The translations under genes and the position numbers were made by a program. This document shows positions 34,236-43,405 of a stretch of DNA of 64,000 nt, piece after piece. Where the stretch lies: assembly GCF_024721265.1 (NCBI RefSeq), contig NZ_JAMXOC010000012.1:26345-90344 (forward strand), in the 5' to 3' direction. Each line of letters opens with the position of its first letter. Position 1 is the stretch's first letter. The DNA comes from Ohessyouella blattaphilus (GTDB taxonomy: Bacteria > Bacillota > Clostridia > Lachnospirales > Lachnospiraceae). The notes below the pieces were generated by a model. That model did not search any database. It saw only the letters and a program-made list of their open reading frames with translations, and had not been told where the DNA came from.

Positions 34236-35033
34236 CTACTTCGTTACCCATGGTTCAAAGACACCTACCACTTCAGCAGCCACCTTTGCTCCCAAATCCA
34301 AGCAAGCCGATAAAGGCTTCCCTTGCAAATACTCCACCAAAAATCCCGAAATAAAGCTATCGCCGGCCCCGACCGTATTAACCACTTGTGCGGGGTATAT
34401 ACCGCCCGCCACAAACTCCTTACCATCATAGGCCACACTGCCTTCTTCACCGAAGGTAGCAATCGCAACCTTCATCCCCCGTGCCACTTTATCCTTTAAA
34501 AAATCTTCAATATATCGATCGCGGCCATGGTGGTAGGAATAGAAGCCGATATCGACAAAAGGCAAGGTCTTCTCAACCAGCTCATGATCTAAGCGATCCG
34601 CATAATCAAAACTAATTATCGCCTCGGATTGCTCTTTAATCTTTGGCAAAGTATCCTCTGCCATCCCCCATAAAGCCGTGTGAACCAAATCGTGACTTGC
34701 CGCAAAGGCAACGTCCTCCTCTGTAAATACCATGTCCGCTAACACGCCTTCCACATAGTCCCCGTGAACCCGGTCAAGCCCCTCCATATCCATATAGGTT
34801 ATTGCCGTCTGACCTTCAGCTACATGAAAATGACTTAAATCTATTCCCTCTTTAGTCAAGGTTTCAATCATCCACTTCCCGTTTTCATCAGATCCTGTCG
34901 TACTAATAATCGCCGTCGGCACTCCCAGCTTCTGAATATTCACTCCCGTATCCACAACATTACCCGTGGGATATTTCTTGTCCAGCTTATCATACAAATC
35001 AATACAGTTATCTCCAATCGCCGCAACCTTCAA
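34236..35033 (-). CDS. FrlD-like sugar-amine kinase (PfkB family), second copy
   Basis: 265 aa. The TTG ending at 35033 is chosen as start: GGAAGGAGGG precedes it by 8 bases and the translation then begins KVAAIGDNCIDLYDKLDK, aligned to FrlD. The catalytic NTVGAGDSFISGFL is intact. The N-terminal substrate motif reads PTGNVVDTGVNIQKLGV instead of GGNPVNVAVY, so the sugar or amine recognised may differ. No deglycase or permease lies in this operon, so it probably depends on those of operon I or III. Confidence 0.8.
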   Translation of the reverse strand: MKVAAIGDNCIDLYDKLDKKYPTGNVVDTGVNIQKLGVPTAIISTTGSDENGKWMIETLTKEGIDLSHFHVAEGQTAITYMDMEGLDRVHGDYVEGVLADMVFTEEDVAFAASHDLVHTALWGMAEDTLPKIKEQSEAIISFDYADRLDHELVEKTLPFVDIGFYSYHHGRDRYIEDFLKDKVARGMKVAIATFGEEGSVAYDGKEFVAGGIYPAQVVNTVGAGDSFISGFLVEYLQGKPLSACLDLGAKVAAEVVGVFEPWVTK

Positions 35034-35072
35034 GTCGATTTCCCTCCTTCCGTACAAGTTGTTCTGTTTTTG

Positions 35073-35089
35073 ATACCAATTTAAGTATA
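35073..35089. promoter_or_regulatory. Shared 17-bp operator candidate of operon II
   Basis: ATACCAATTTAAGTATA, identical to 27715-27731 and likewise overlapping the -10 and start region. Confidence 0.65.
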
Positions 35090-35112
35090 AAAAAAATACC
35101 TTTTTATGTCAA
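35084..35112 (-). promoter_or_regulatory. Promoter of frl operon II
   Basis: Minus strand TTGACA (35107-35112), 17-base spacer, TATACT (35084-35089). The 35113-35303 stretch between it and the MATE gene is AT-rich and shows no gene. Confidence 0.75.
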
Positions 35113-35303
35113 GTCGCTATTATTAATAGTTTTTTTGCCATTTCTTTGTGCATTTTTCCCGCTTTTAACTCATTATCCGGCATTTTATCAAGACGTTTTT
35201 TCAAAATATTCGTTTATATCCAATACACAAATCATTAAAACTAAACATTTTTAAGAATAATTGTCTACAGGTTGTCTAAGAAAGTGTGGCAAAACGCGCC
35301 CTT

Positions 35304-36680
35304 CTAATTAAGACTTCCCAGCCAGCGCCCCCGACGATACACAACGATTGAACCCAAACAACGGCAAAGAGTATCGGCAATCATACACAACCAAACAACC
35401 TCTAAACCAGCCTTTAGAACAAAAACGCCTATAAACGATAACAGCAGGCGCACACCCCACATGGAAAACACCGAAATCATAAACGGTATTTTCGTGTAAC
35501 CAGCGCCATTGAAGATCCCCTCGGACATAATCACTATGGCAAACGCCGGCTCCGAAAGCGCCACCAAGCGCAAAACGCGACTACCAAGCTCCACCACTTG
35601 ATTATCAGAAGTAAATATCCCCATCAGTACTGGTGCACCAAAGAATAAAATCACGCCGCCAACCGTCATAATAAACAAGGCACAATAAAAGCTTAAGCGC
35701 CCAATCCTTCGCACTCGCTTTTCATCCCGTTCACCTAGCCCATTCCCAATCATAGTTGACACCGCCGCCTGCATTCCATAGCCGGGTATGTAAAAGGCCT
35801 GCTCCGCTGTCAAAGCAATAGTATGAGCCGCCAAGCATACCGTTCCTAAACTGGTAACAAACCCTGTGAAAATAACGTGTCCTAACGAGACAAATACTCT
35901 TTCCAGCCCGACCGGAATAGCAATTTTAACACAGGAATACATCGCCTTTTTATCAAAGCGAGGTGATTTCTCTCTTAACCCTAATAAAGGATTTCGCCAA
36001 TAGATTAGCGCCATCATCACGCCACCAAACACAAAGGAAATGGCTGTAGCAATCGCTGCGCCCGTAACACCTAGACCCATGCCCGGAAGAACTAAAATAG
36101 CTTTTCCTATTACAACTTTCCTCGTTTGATAAATTAAAAAGAAATTCAGAATAATATTAAGCACGTTTGTACCAATATTAATCCACATGGGCTTTTTAAC
36201 TTCCTTAACCGCTCTAAGCCCTGCTCCCAAAACGATAATTGCACTGCGAAAAATCATCGGTAGACTCACAATCAAAAAGTATCTAGAAGCCTCTGCTCTA
36301 ATTGCTGATTCCGCGCCTAAAAGACGCGGAATCACATAGCTTATAGCACACATAAAAAGCCCCTCTAGAAAACCCACAATCCCTACTAATAGCACGCCCT
36401 GAGCCGCACTTTTATTTACCCAATCTTGGTCTTTTTGGCCACTCGCCCGAGCAATATTCGCAAGAACACCTACGCCCATCGCATAAAGAGGCGCATTGGA
36501 AAGCCAAACCATCGTGGAGGTTACCCCTACTGCCGCCGAGGCCTGGGCACCCAAACGACCCACCATCGCCGTATCCACATACTGAACAATCGTCATCAAA
36601 AGCTGTTCAATAACGGTGGGCATGGCCAGGCTCCACAACAATATTAATTCGTTCCTACCGGTCTTGGCATTATATCGCAT
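35304..36680 (-). CDS. MATE-family efflux transporter
   Basis: 458 aa with about 12 membrane helices. N-terminal LAMPTVIEQLLMTIVQYVDTAMVGRLGAQASAAVGVT and the mid-protein LGHVIFTGFVTSLGTVCLAAHTIALTAEQAFYIPG are typical MATE blocks. It is a Na+ or H+ coupled exporter. It overlaps the HAD gene by 11 bp and is the final gene of operon III. It may export an amine or toxic intermediate released in the pathway; that is inference only. Confidence 0.88.
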   Translation of the reverse strand: MRYNAKTGRNELILLWSLAMPTVIEQLLMTIVQYVDTAMVGRLGAQASAAVGVTSTMVWLSNAPLYAMGVGVLANIARASGQKDQDWVNKSAAQGVLLVGIVGFLEGLFMCAISYVIPRLLGAESAIRAEASRYFLIVSLPMIFRSAIIVLGAGLRAVKEVKKPMWINIGTNVLNIILNFFLIYQTRKVVIGKAILVLPGMGLGVTGAAIATAISFVFGGVMMALIYWRNPLLGLREKSPRFDKKAMYSCVKIAIPVGLERVFVSLGHVIFTGFVTSLGTVCLAAHTIALTAEQAFYIPGYGMQAAVSTMIGNGLGERDEKRVRRIGRLSFYCALFIMTVGGVILFFGAPVLMGIFTSDNQVVELGSRVLRLVALSEPAFAIVIMSEGIFNGAGYTKIPFMISVFSMWGVRLLLSFIGVFVLKAGLEVVWLCMIADTLCRCLGSIVVYRRGRWLGSLN

Positions 36681-37332
36681 TCTCGTTTTTCTCCAATAAG
36701 GGAATTACCTTTCCTAAATCTTCCAAATAGTAGTCAACGTCCTCATGCTCCGAAGGATTTTCCGGGCACCACAAATCCGGGATAAAGATAGTCTTACAGC
36801 CCGCCTCTCTTGCCGCCCGAATGCCGTTTTTAGAATCCTCAATCACCCAAGCATCTTGAGGCTTTACGCCCAATTTCTCGCAGGCCAAAAGGAATATTTC
36901 CGGGTCCGGCTTAGAATTTGTAACCAGATCGCCACTTACAATTATTTCAAAATAGTTACGGATACCTGCCCCATTAACATTCTTCATAATCCAATTCTCG
37001 GTTCCCGATGAAGCAATTGCTACTCGGTAGTCATTTGCTTTCAGATATTCAAGTAGGTCAAGCAATCCTTTTTTTATCTCTACCTGATGCTTCGCGTAAT
37101 AATCGTCAAGTAATTTATCTTGAGCCTCTATAAACTCCGCAACCGCCCCGTCTGTTCCCAGACGTTCTTTTAGTCGCTCTCTTACATACGCTCCTGTGGT
37201 GCCTACAATTTCATATATAAATTCATTCACCCAGGGCAGGCCTCTAGCTTCACCTAACTCTACCCAGGCTTGACGATCCACTACTTCTGTATCAAAGATT
37301 ACGCCGTCCATATCAAATATTACTGTTTTCAT
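36670..37332 (-). CDS. HAD-superfamily hydrolase (beta-phosphoglucomutase-like, subfamily IA)
   Basis: 220 aa. Motif I FDMDGVIFDTE at the N-terminus, a helical cap, motif II ASSG, motif III lysine in SKPDPEIF and motif IV VIEDSKNGIRAA. Likely a sugar phosphatase or phosphomutase for one of the operon III intermediates. The gene is translationally coupled to the MATE gene downstream. Confidence 0.85.
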   Translation of the reverse strand: MKTVIFDMDGVIFDTEVVDRQAWVELGEARGLPWVNEFIYEIVGTTGAYVRERLKERLGTDGAVAEFIEAQDKLLDDYYAKHQVEIKKGLLDLLEYLKANDYRVAIASSGTENWIMKNVNGAGIRNYFEIIVSGDLVTNSKPDPEIFLLACEKLGVKPQDAWVIEDSKNGIRAAREAGCKTIFIPDLWCPENPSEHEDVDYYLEDLGKVIPLLEKNENAI

Positions 37333-37361
37333 CCTACCTCCTAACGCTCCACCATTCCTTA

Positions 37362-38030
37362 TTATTTACGCAAATATTGGCAAACCGCATCAATTTGTTC
37401 TGAGAAGCTTTCGCCAAATTTTTTTTCAAAAAAAGCGCCGCCAATAGTAAAAGCCCGTAGTTTTTTTAATGACTTAAGAAAGTCAAGGCGCTCATAACTA
37501 TTCACGCTTCCTGCAATATAATACTCCTTTTTGGCTCTTTCGTCTATCTCCTTTAATAGCTTTTCCGGCTCTCCTCCTAAATACCGAAAAGCCGAAAGAC
37601 AAATGCCCATGGTGTCATTTGCCACCGTCTCTTCCATCGCCGCTACCACTTCCGGAATCGGCCTCCGCATACGGGTATCCTCATCTAGCGCAACAAAGGG
37701 CGAATACCCCATATTATACTTCTTACACACCTCATGAACGCTGGGATAGTAAAGCGTTCCTAGCAAATGATCCGCTCCGCACTTACCGGCTATCTCTGCC
37801 GTATTAAGACAGGTCTCTTCATCAATATCTAGCTCCTCAATATACGTTCGCTTGCCGTTTTCCTTCATCAAACCAAGCAATTCCGTCATACTCTTCGTAG
37901 TTGTTCCTGCCACCTTAAAGCCCCAGTGTTTCGCTAGCGCATCCTTACTTTCCAGGAACACTTCTTTAGCATTTTCCACCGTCACATCATTCCAAGTCAG
38001 CATCACTATCAAATCTAAGTTGTTATTCAT
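37362..38030 (-). CDS. Uncharacterised TIM-barrel-like protein
   Basis: 222 aa, no family recognised with confidence. Alternating strand/helix segments (LDLIVMLTWNDVTVENA, HLLGTLYYPSVHEVCKKY, YYIAGSVNSYERLDFL, LRAFTIGGAFFEKKFG) suggest a phosphate-binding TIM barrel related to aldolases or epimerases; the GG near the C-terminus would sit in the phosphate site. It lies between the class II aldolases and the HAD gene in operon III, so a role on a sugar phosphate is likely. Confidence 0.5.
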   Translation of the reverse strand: MNNNLDLIVMLTWNDVTVENAKEVFLESKDALAKHWGFKVAGTTTKSMTELLGLMKENGKRTYIEELDIDEETCLNTAEIAGKCGADHLLGTLYYPSVHEVCKKYNMGYSPFVALDEDTRMRRPIPEVVAAMEETVANDTMGICLSAFRYLGGEPEKLLKEIDERAKKEYYIAGSVNSYERLDFLKSLKKLRAFTIGGAFFEKKFGESFSEQIDAVCQYLRK

Positions 38031-38051
38031 TTCACTACCTCTTTTACTATT

Positions 38052-38669
38052 TTATCTACCGTTTAACAAGGCATAATAAGCCTTCTCACACGCTTGCTCC
38101 ATCCAAGCTACTTTAGCAAAAGCATCATCTAAGGTTTTACCTACCGCTACTCCCCCATGGCTTCCCATGATGCAAGTATCTGAATTAACAAGAGCATCCG
38201 CTGTCAGCTCTGCCACATCATTCGTTCCCGCATCCGCATATGGCGCACAAGGAATTACTCCGCTTTTGCCCTCGCCGATAAGATCAAGGGGGACATCCTT
38301 ACGTAAAATCGCAAAGACCGAGGCCCATTCCCCATGAGTATGTACAATCGCGCCAATATCTGGCCGTTTACGATAAATCGCCACGTGCATATACCACTCA
38401 CAAGTAGGCTCACTCCAGGGCACGAAGATTTCTTCCTCCGTATTCGTTATGAACCGCTCCCAGCCTCTAGCATCCCGCAAATTCTTTTGAAAGCACCATT
38501 CTGGGCTACCCGATACATAGACTCTACCCGTCTCCAAATCCCTTACACTGGTATCGCCCGATTCACCCGAAGGCGAATATCCTCTGATATTTAATAATCT
38601 TGTACCCCGGGCACACTCGTTTTTAAACAGTATTTCATCGTAATTTTGAAAAATATTATAGTTATCCAT
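38052..38669 (-). CDS. Class II aldolase/adducin-family protein, metal site intact
   Basis: 205 aa. The zinc ligands are present: H110 and H112 in HTHGEW and H171 in GSHGGVAV. Family members cleave L-fuculose-, L-rhamnulose- or similar ketose phosphates or epimerise ribulose phosphate. It lies 29 bases after a paralogue lacking these ligands. Both belong to operon III. Substrate unknown. Confidence 0.82.
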   Translation of the reverse strand: MDNYNIFQNYDEILFKNECARGTRLLNIRGYSPSGESGDTSVRDLETGRVYVSGSPEWCFQKNLRDARGWERFITNTEEEIFVPWSEPTCEWYMHVAIYRKRPDIGAIVHTHGEWASVFAILRKDVPLDLIGEGKSGVIPCAPYADAGTNDVAELTADALVNSDTCIMGSHGGVAVGKTLDDAFAKVAWMEQACEKAYYALLNGR

Positions 38670-38698
38670 AAAAGCCCCTTTCCTAAATCCTTTTCACG

Positions 38699-39325
38699 TT
38701 AGCCAATCTTAATCGGCTCGCCTAGTTTCTCTGCCATAATATACTTTTTGGTAACCGATTCAATCCAAGCTAAGTTATTAATCGCATTATCGATATTATC
38801 CGCTACCGCTAATGCACCAAAGTCATACATCAAAACACAAGCTTCCTGTTTTAGCTTTTTGGTAACCTCAGCAAAATATTCTTCGCTTTTACTTGGGGCC
38901 ATAGTAACACATTCAACAGCAGTACTGGCCTCTATCTGCTCTGCCAACACATAGGGAATATTCTCTTTACGCTGAGCCCACAACGAGCTAAATACGGGAT
39001 AAGAATGAAGAATCGCATTCACATCCGGCCTTGCTCGATAAACCGCCAAGTGTAAATCAAGAAATTCGCTCGGTGGTGTTACTTCTGTCACCAAGTCCCC
39101 TTCTGCCGTAACTACCGCCATATCGCTACCGTGATAATCCGTGGGATCGCTAACGTAAAACGTTCCCGGCTTTATGGAAATAAATACATAACCCGACTCT
39201 CCATCTCGCACGCTTACTTCTCCTAACTCTTCATTAGCCAGAAAGCCACCTTCATACGCTCGATGAATTCCCCGAGCCACTTCATCTTGAAACAACTTGA
39301 TTTTGTAAGCATCTTTCTTATTCAT
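38699..39325 (-). CDS. Class II aldolase paralogue without metal ligands
   Basis: 208 aa, same fold and length as the neighbour. The first two ligands are reduced to H107 followed by Y109 (HSYPVF instead of HTHGEW), and the third His is replaced (YDFGALAVA instead of SHGGVAVG). So at least two of three zinc ligands are missing. The reading frame is intact and the ribosome site good (GGAGG), so it is probably expressed. It may form a mixed oligomer with its neighbour or act as a binding or regulatory subunit. Confidence 0.72.
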   Translation of the reverse strand: MNKKDAYKIKLFQDEVARGIHRAYEGGFLANEELGEVSVRDGESGYVFISIKPGTFYVSDPTDYHGSDMAVVTAEGDLVTEVTPPSEFLDLHLAVYRARPDVNAILHSYPVFSSLWAQRKENIPYVLAEQIEASTAVECVTMAPSKSEEYFAEVTKKLKQEACVLMYDFGALAVADNIDNAINNLAWIESVTKKYIMAEKLGEPIKIG

Positions 39326-39358
39326 AAACTCCTCCTTTGTTTGATTGGTATCGGATAA

Positions 39359-40432
39359 TTAGAAAGGACTCGTGTCCTTATAATCACCCGTTTTATTCTT
39401 TACCCTTTCCTTAAACCTTTCATAGAAAGGATGATCACCGTTAATCTTTAATTCTCTAGCAACCCAAAATGCTAAATACTGAAAAAATGCGGTCAAATAT
39501 AAGGGCGTGAAGGCTTCATCAAGCTTATCTAACCCAAATTCCGAAGCACTGATAAGATAGCATTTATCGGTAAGCGCCTGACTGGCATAAGAGATTTCCC
39601 GAATACGGTCAGATGCCCCGTCGCCACCATCAATAAAGAAAAGTGTATAGCTGGGATCCACTTGCAAATTGGGACCATGGATAAACTCCTCCACCTCATA
39701 ATAGGTGGTCTGTACATGAACCATCTCCGCTAATTTTAAAGCGCCTTCTCTGGCTGTACCAAGATTAGCACCACTAGCCATTAACATAACATGCTCCATT
39801 GACAAAAAAGCTTTTTCATGTTCACGGCAAAAGCCCCTGGCATATTGATATACACTGTGATGATTCAGGGCTGCGCCCTTCATCTCCCGTACCTCTTCTT
39901 CATAAGTACTTTTACCTATCTCCTCTGCTGTAAGCTCAAGTGCCAATAGCATACAATACCCACTCAAGGTAATTACACCCTTGGTAACATAGCCGACACT
40001 TTCTTCACCTACCCCGTACTCAAAGGCTTTATCTGCCATCTGGCCAATCGTCGAATCTAAGTTTCCCAGAACAGCTATTGCTCGGCCTCCTGCCTTTTGG
40101 TATTTTTCAACCGCCTCGTACACATTCGTACTACAGCCGCTTTGAGAAACAAACAGATAAACATTATTATCATCCTGCTCTTCATAATAGCAAAACTCAA
40201 AAGGCGTAATTAATCTCACCTTACTCTTAAGCCGCTGTAACATGAAGCTCCTAGCACACATGATAGCGTTATACGAAGAGCCCGAAGCCACAAATACCAG
40301 GATTTTCTTCTGGCGAACTCCAGCACTCACTAGCTCTTCAATTAAGGGCTGCACCAACGCCTGCCGCTTGTCAATATTGCCTAGCAACACTGAAGTTGTT
40401 TCCTTAATATAATCTTCCATAGTCTTACTCAT
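39359..40432 (-). CDS. SIS-domain sugar isomerase/deglycase (FrlB/AgaS-like), operon III copy 3
   Basis: 357 aa from the ATG ending at 40432 (AAGGGG upstream; a GTG further up has none). Two SIS domains: VFVASGSSYNAIMCA and FVSQSGCSTNVYEAVEKY in the first, MASGANLGTAREGALKLAE and EVEEFIHGPNL in the second. The E and H of EEFIHGP match catalytic residues of GlmS/FrlB. It follows a PfkB kinase gene, the same kinase-deglycase order as frlD-frlB. Likely splits a phosphorylated glycated amine. Confidence 0.78.
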   Translation of the reverse strand: MSKTMEDYIKETTSVLLGNIDKRQALVQPLIEELVSAGVRQKKILVFVASGSSYNAIMCARSFMLQRLKSKVRLITPFEFCYYEEQDDNNVYLFVSQSGCSTNVYEAVEKYQKAGGRAIAVLGNLDSTIGQMADKAFEYGVGEESVGYVTKGVITLSGYCMLLALELTAEEIGKSTYEEEVREMKGAALNHHSVYQYARGFCREHEKAFLSMEHVMLMASGANLGTAREGALKLAEMVHVQTTYYEVEEFIHGPNLQVDPSYTLFFIDGGDGASDRIREISYASQALTDKCYLISASEFGLDKLDEAFTPLYLTAFFQYLAFWVARELKINGDHPFYERFKERVKNKTGDYKDTSPF

Positions 40433-40453
40433 AACAATGCACCCCTTCACAAT

Positions 40454-41413
40454 TTAATTTAAGCCGGCGATAAACGCTTCTACTTCAGCGAGGGATGGGT
40501 AACCACATCCCGGTTTCTTGGTCATGCTTCCTTGGCGCGTCACCTTGTATGCAGCATATTTGCTAGCCCACTGGGTTGCCTCCCGCAAGCTTTTACCCCA
40601 AACCAGTCCGGCGGAGACAGCCGCAAGATAGCCGTCACCGGCACCGATGGTATCCACTGCCTTCACCGATGTAGGCGCAACTTCCCAATATTCATCACCA
40701 TCCAAAACTACGCTTCCCTCCGCTGAACACGTCATAATCACCCCTTTACAGCGATATTTCTGCTGAAGCTGCTCTACGATTTCCTTTTTTGATACCCTTA
40801 CATCTTCTTCATATCCGCATAAGGTCTTAGCTTCCACATCATTCAAAACTATATAATCCAGATAGTCCAAATTCCCCATCTCTTCGCTTGGAAGTGGACT
40901 TACATTACATAATGTGGTCATTTGATATTCTTCTTTAGCTATCTTTGCGCCTGCCAATGCCTTTTTAAAAGGCATTCCAAAGCCGGTAATAAAAACCTTG
41001 GCTTCTTTCATCGCCTCGATAGCATCATGAATTTCTTCAGTCGTCAAAGCCATACACGCACTATCACCGTCCACAATCGTATTCGTACTATCCTCTTCAA
41101 TCATAATTAGCCCAGTCCCTGTAGACACCGAATGATCCCGGTACATAAACGTTGTATCAACGCCCGACTCAGACATCCACTGATCACCCATGTCTCCCCA
41201 AGGATCATAACCTACCTTACCGATATATCCCGTGCTGACGCCAATTCTTCCTAGCGCCACCGATACCGTCGCCCCCTTGCCACCATCTTCTTCCACATGC
41301 CAATTAGTGGCTTCTAATGTTTCTCCCCGCCTAGGGAAACGCTTGATATGACAAACCTGCCCTACACCATGGCTATTTAATACAATTACATCAATTGGAC
41401 CATTTTTTCCCAT
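40454..41413 (-). CDS. PfkB-family sugar kinase, operon III copy 2
   Basis: 319 aa from the ATG ending at 41413 behind AAGAGGTG. Ribokinase fold: DVIVLNSHGVGQ, EEDGGKGATVSVALGRIGV, and catalytic DTIGAGDGYLAAVSAG. It is a close paralogue of the kinase at 48768 (same SHGVGQ, DPWGD, GVDTT and VSTGTGL blocks), implying duplication of a kinase-SIS module. Presumably phosphorylates the sugar part of an imported conjugate. Overlaps none; 10 bases after the frlC-like gene. Confidence 0.83.
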   Translation of the reverse strand: MGKNGPIDVIVLNSHGVGQVCHIKRFPRRGETLEATNWHVEEDGGKGATVSVALGRIGVSTGYIGKVGYDPWGDMGDQWMSESGVDTTFMYRDHSVSTGTGLIMIEEDSTNTIVDGDSACMALTTEEIHDAIEAMKEAKVFITGFGMPFKKALAGAKIAKEEYQMTTLCNVSPLPSEEMGNLDYLDYIVLNDVEAKTLCGYEEDVRVSKKEIVEQLQQKYRCKGVIMTCSAEGSVVLDGDEYWEVAPTSVKAVDTIGAGDGYLAAVSAGLVWGKSLREATQWASKYAAYKVTRQGSMTKKPGCGYPSLAEVEAFIAGLN

Positions 41414-41423
41414 ATCACACCTC

Positions 41424-42254
41424 TTAGTTTTCATCTAACAAATTCCGAATAACCTGATACCCCCGCTCTGCTGAATAATCCGACTCATCAGCATAGCGGC
41501 TAAATAGCTCTAATGATAAATATCCCTGGTATTCAACTTCCTTTAAATATTTTACGATTCTCGCAAAGTCCATCTCCCCGTCCCCGGGAATCAGATGATC
41601 CTCGCTGGTCTTTTCGCAATCAACGAAATGAATATGCTTTACATCCTCGCCCATCTTTTCAAAATAATTGCACAGTGGTTCACCATAGGTAAAGGGGGCT
41701 GCCAAATCAACCATACATTTAAAGCGAGGAGAATCCACCTGATCAAGAGCCCACTTCACATCATCTGCGCTCACAATTATCGTCCCCTCGTATGGCGTAA
41801 CCGGCTCGAGAATAATCGTCTGCCCGATTTTCTCTGCATATTCGGATAAAATACACATATTTTCAATAAAAAGCTTTTTCACCTCTTCCTTGTCCCTGCC
41901 ATATCCCGGGTGATTGCACGCTAGCATACAATAATCAGCATTTATCTCCTTGGCCATATCTAAAGACAATTTAAAATACTCTAGGCTTTCCTTATTCATC
42001 TCCTTGTCTTCAAATATTAGGCTATAGGGAGAACCCGTATTCTCTGGCACGTAATCACAAATCGGCAAACCATAATCCTTAGATAACTGAATGATTTTCT
42101 TAGCTCCGCCTTTGGCCAAATCAGGGGCATAGGCGTGGGGGCGAAAGCCACCTATTTCGATTCCGTCATAACCATTCTTCGCCGCCGCCTCAAAGGCTCG
42201 CTCAATTGGATAATTCGAAAATCCCCCGGTGAATAACGCAAGCTTCATAGCCAT
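41424..42254 (-). CDS. FrlC-like sugar epimerase/isomerase, third copy
   Basis: 276 aa with GAAGGAGG upstream. MKLALFTGGFSNYPIERAF, IEIGGFRPHAYAPDLAKGG, EPVTPYEGTIIVSADD, LIPGDGEMDF and the C-terminal FSRYADESDYSAERGY align with FrlC of E. coli throughout. It probably epimerises the sugar of a glycated amine before or after phosphorylation. In operon III directly before the PfkB-SIS module. Confidence 0.8.
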   Translation of the reverse strand: MAMKLALFTGGFSNYPIERAFEAAAKNGYDGIEIGGFRPHAYAPDLAKGGAKKIIQLSKDYGLPICDYVPENTGSPYSLIFEDKEMNKESLEYFKLSLDMAKEINADYCMLACNHPGYGRDKEEVKKLFIENMCILSEYAEKIGQTIILEPVTPYEGTIIVSADDVKWALDQVDSPRFKCMVDLAAPFTYGEPLCNYFEKMGEDVKHIHFVDCEKTSEDHLIPGDGEMDFARIVKYLKEVEYQGYLSLELFSRYADESDYSAERGYQVIRNLLDEN

Positions 42255-42280
42255 AAATATTTCCTCCTTCTCCGTCTTGC

Positions 42281-43378
42281 CTAAGTTTCTTTTAAAATAT
42301 TAGCAATATGCTCTTCCATTTCTTTCGTCCTCTGACTATCTAGATAGCCAAAATCAAAACGCAAACTCCCACGCTCTCCTGCTCCTAATGTATTGTAATA
42401 ACCATGTTCCTTCTGATAGGCAGTCGAACGATTGGTACCGGTAGTTGGCAGGGCAATTCCCACCCCCGCTTCATCACCTGTACAACAATACCAGCGCAAA
42501 GCATAAGGCAGCTCTGTCGTTCTAAATCCCACATAGCACGAATCACCCTCTGGCATCACTTGTAAGGCGTGAGCCCAGTCCTTCCCATCTCCTTGATACT
42601 TAATATTTATACACATCTCGGGATCGCAGCATTGGTTATTCAGATCAAGCACATCCAGAAGTGTCGGTTCTTCCAGTAATTTTCGACTAAATTCCCGCAT
42701 TTTTACTGCCCTTGGCGAATCCCCTTCAAGTACAGGTGGATCCGGTTTAATATGTTCCTTATCCTTCTTCGCACTGTAAACAAAGCGAGAGCCGTCAACT
42801 GCCAACCAGTTCATATGGCACATAAACATGTATTCCAACGGACTATGTCGACGGTTATGGATATCAATATGCATCTCCAGTACGGAACTTCCGCTGTATA
42901 GGCGAAGCTCTGGGCTATAAGCCCAATGATATTCCTGGCTATTTCGATATACGTACGTTCCTCCTACCGCTAAATACCTGCCTTTTTCATCACACCCTAT
43001 ACCGGTATACGTATCCGTATAGTTTGCAAAGGGCAGTTCACCATGCAACGGATAATCTTCACCTGCTTCTGCACAATTGATATTCGTTAGGCCGCAATGT
43101 AGAAGTAGACCGCCGTAGTTGTCGCCAAATTTAGTGGTGTTTTGTGGTTCCTCAAAAATTGATTTTTGGGTTAGCTTCTTTCCCTCAAACTCCGCCAACC
43201 ATATTTGCTGACCCATATAGGGCAATACCACCATATTGCAATGTGCATTCTCTATTCGCAGGCCACAAACCCCTGTGCTAAAGCGAAAGGTCGTAGCCTT
43301 TAATTCACCACTACACAATAACTCATGAGGACGGTCACCAAAGAAAGATGGATTAAAATTCACTTTTGTCATTTCCAT
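42281..43378 (-). CDS. DUF4432 aldose-1-epimerase-like protein
   Basis: About 365 aa from the ATG ending at 43378 behind AAAGGAG. Galactose mutarotase-like beta-sandwich: GLLLHCGLTNINCAEAGEDYPLHGE carries the two conserved His, and MCHMNWLAVDG is a second core strand. DUF4432 proteins accompany sugar isomerases in many catabolic operons. A mutarotase-type or sugar-binding role is likely; substrate unknown. Confidence 0.75.
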   Translation of the reverse strand: MEMTKVNFNPSFFGDRPHELLCSGELKATTFRFSTGVCGLRIENAHCNMVVLPYMGQQIWLAEFEGKKLTQKSIFEEPQNTTKFGDNYGGLLLHCGLTNINCAEAGEDYPLHGELPFANYTDTYTGIGCDEKGRYLAVGGTYVYRNSQEYHWAYSPELRLYSGSSVLEMHIDIHNRRHSPLEYMFMCHMNWLAVDGSRFVYSAKKDKEHIKPDPPVLEGDSPRAVKMREFSRKLLEEPTLLDVLDLNNQCCDPEMCINIKYQGDGKDWAHALQVMPEGDSCYVGFRTTELPYALRWYCCTGDEAGVGIALPTTGTNRSTAYQKEHGYYNTLGAGERGSLRFDFGYLDSQRTKEMEEHIANILKET

Positions 43379-43405
43379 ATCTAGCTCCTTTCGCACCGAA
43401 GACAG

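Noticed and set aside
34265..34468. 67-codon ORF on the minus strand in the second frlD-like gene
   Set aside because: It overlaps the kinase gene completely in another frame; no independent support.
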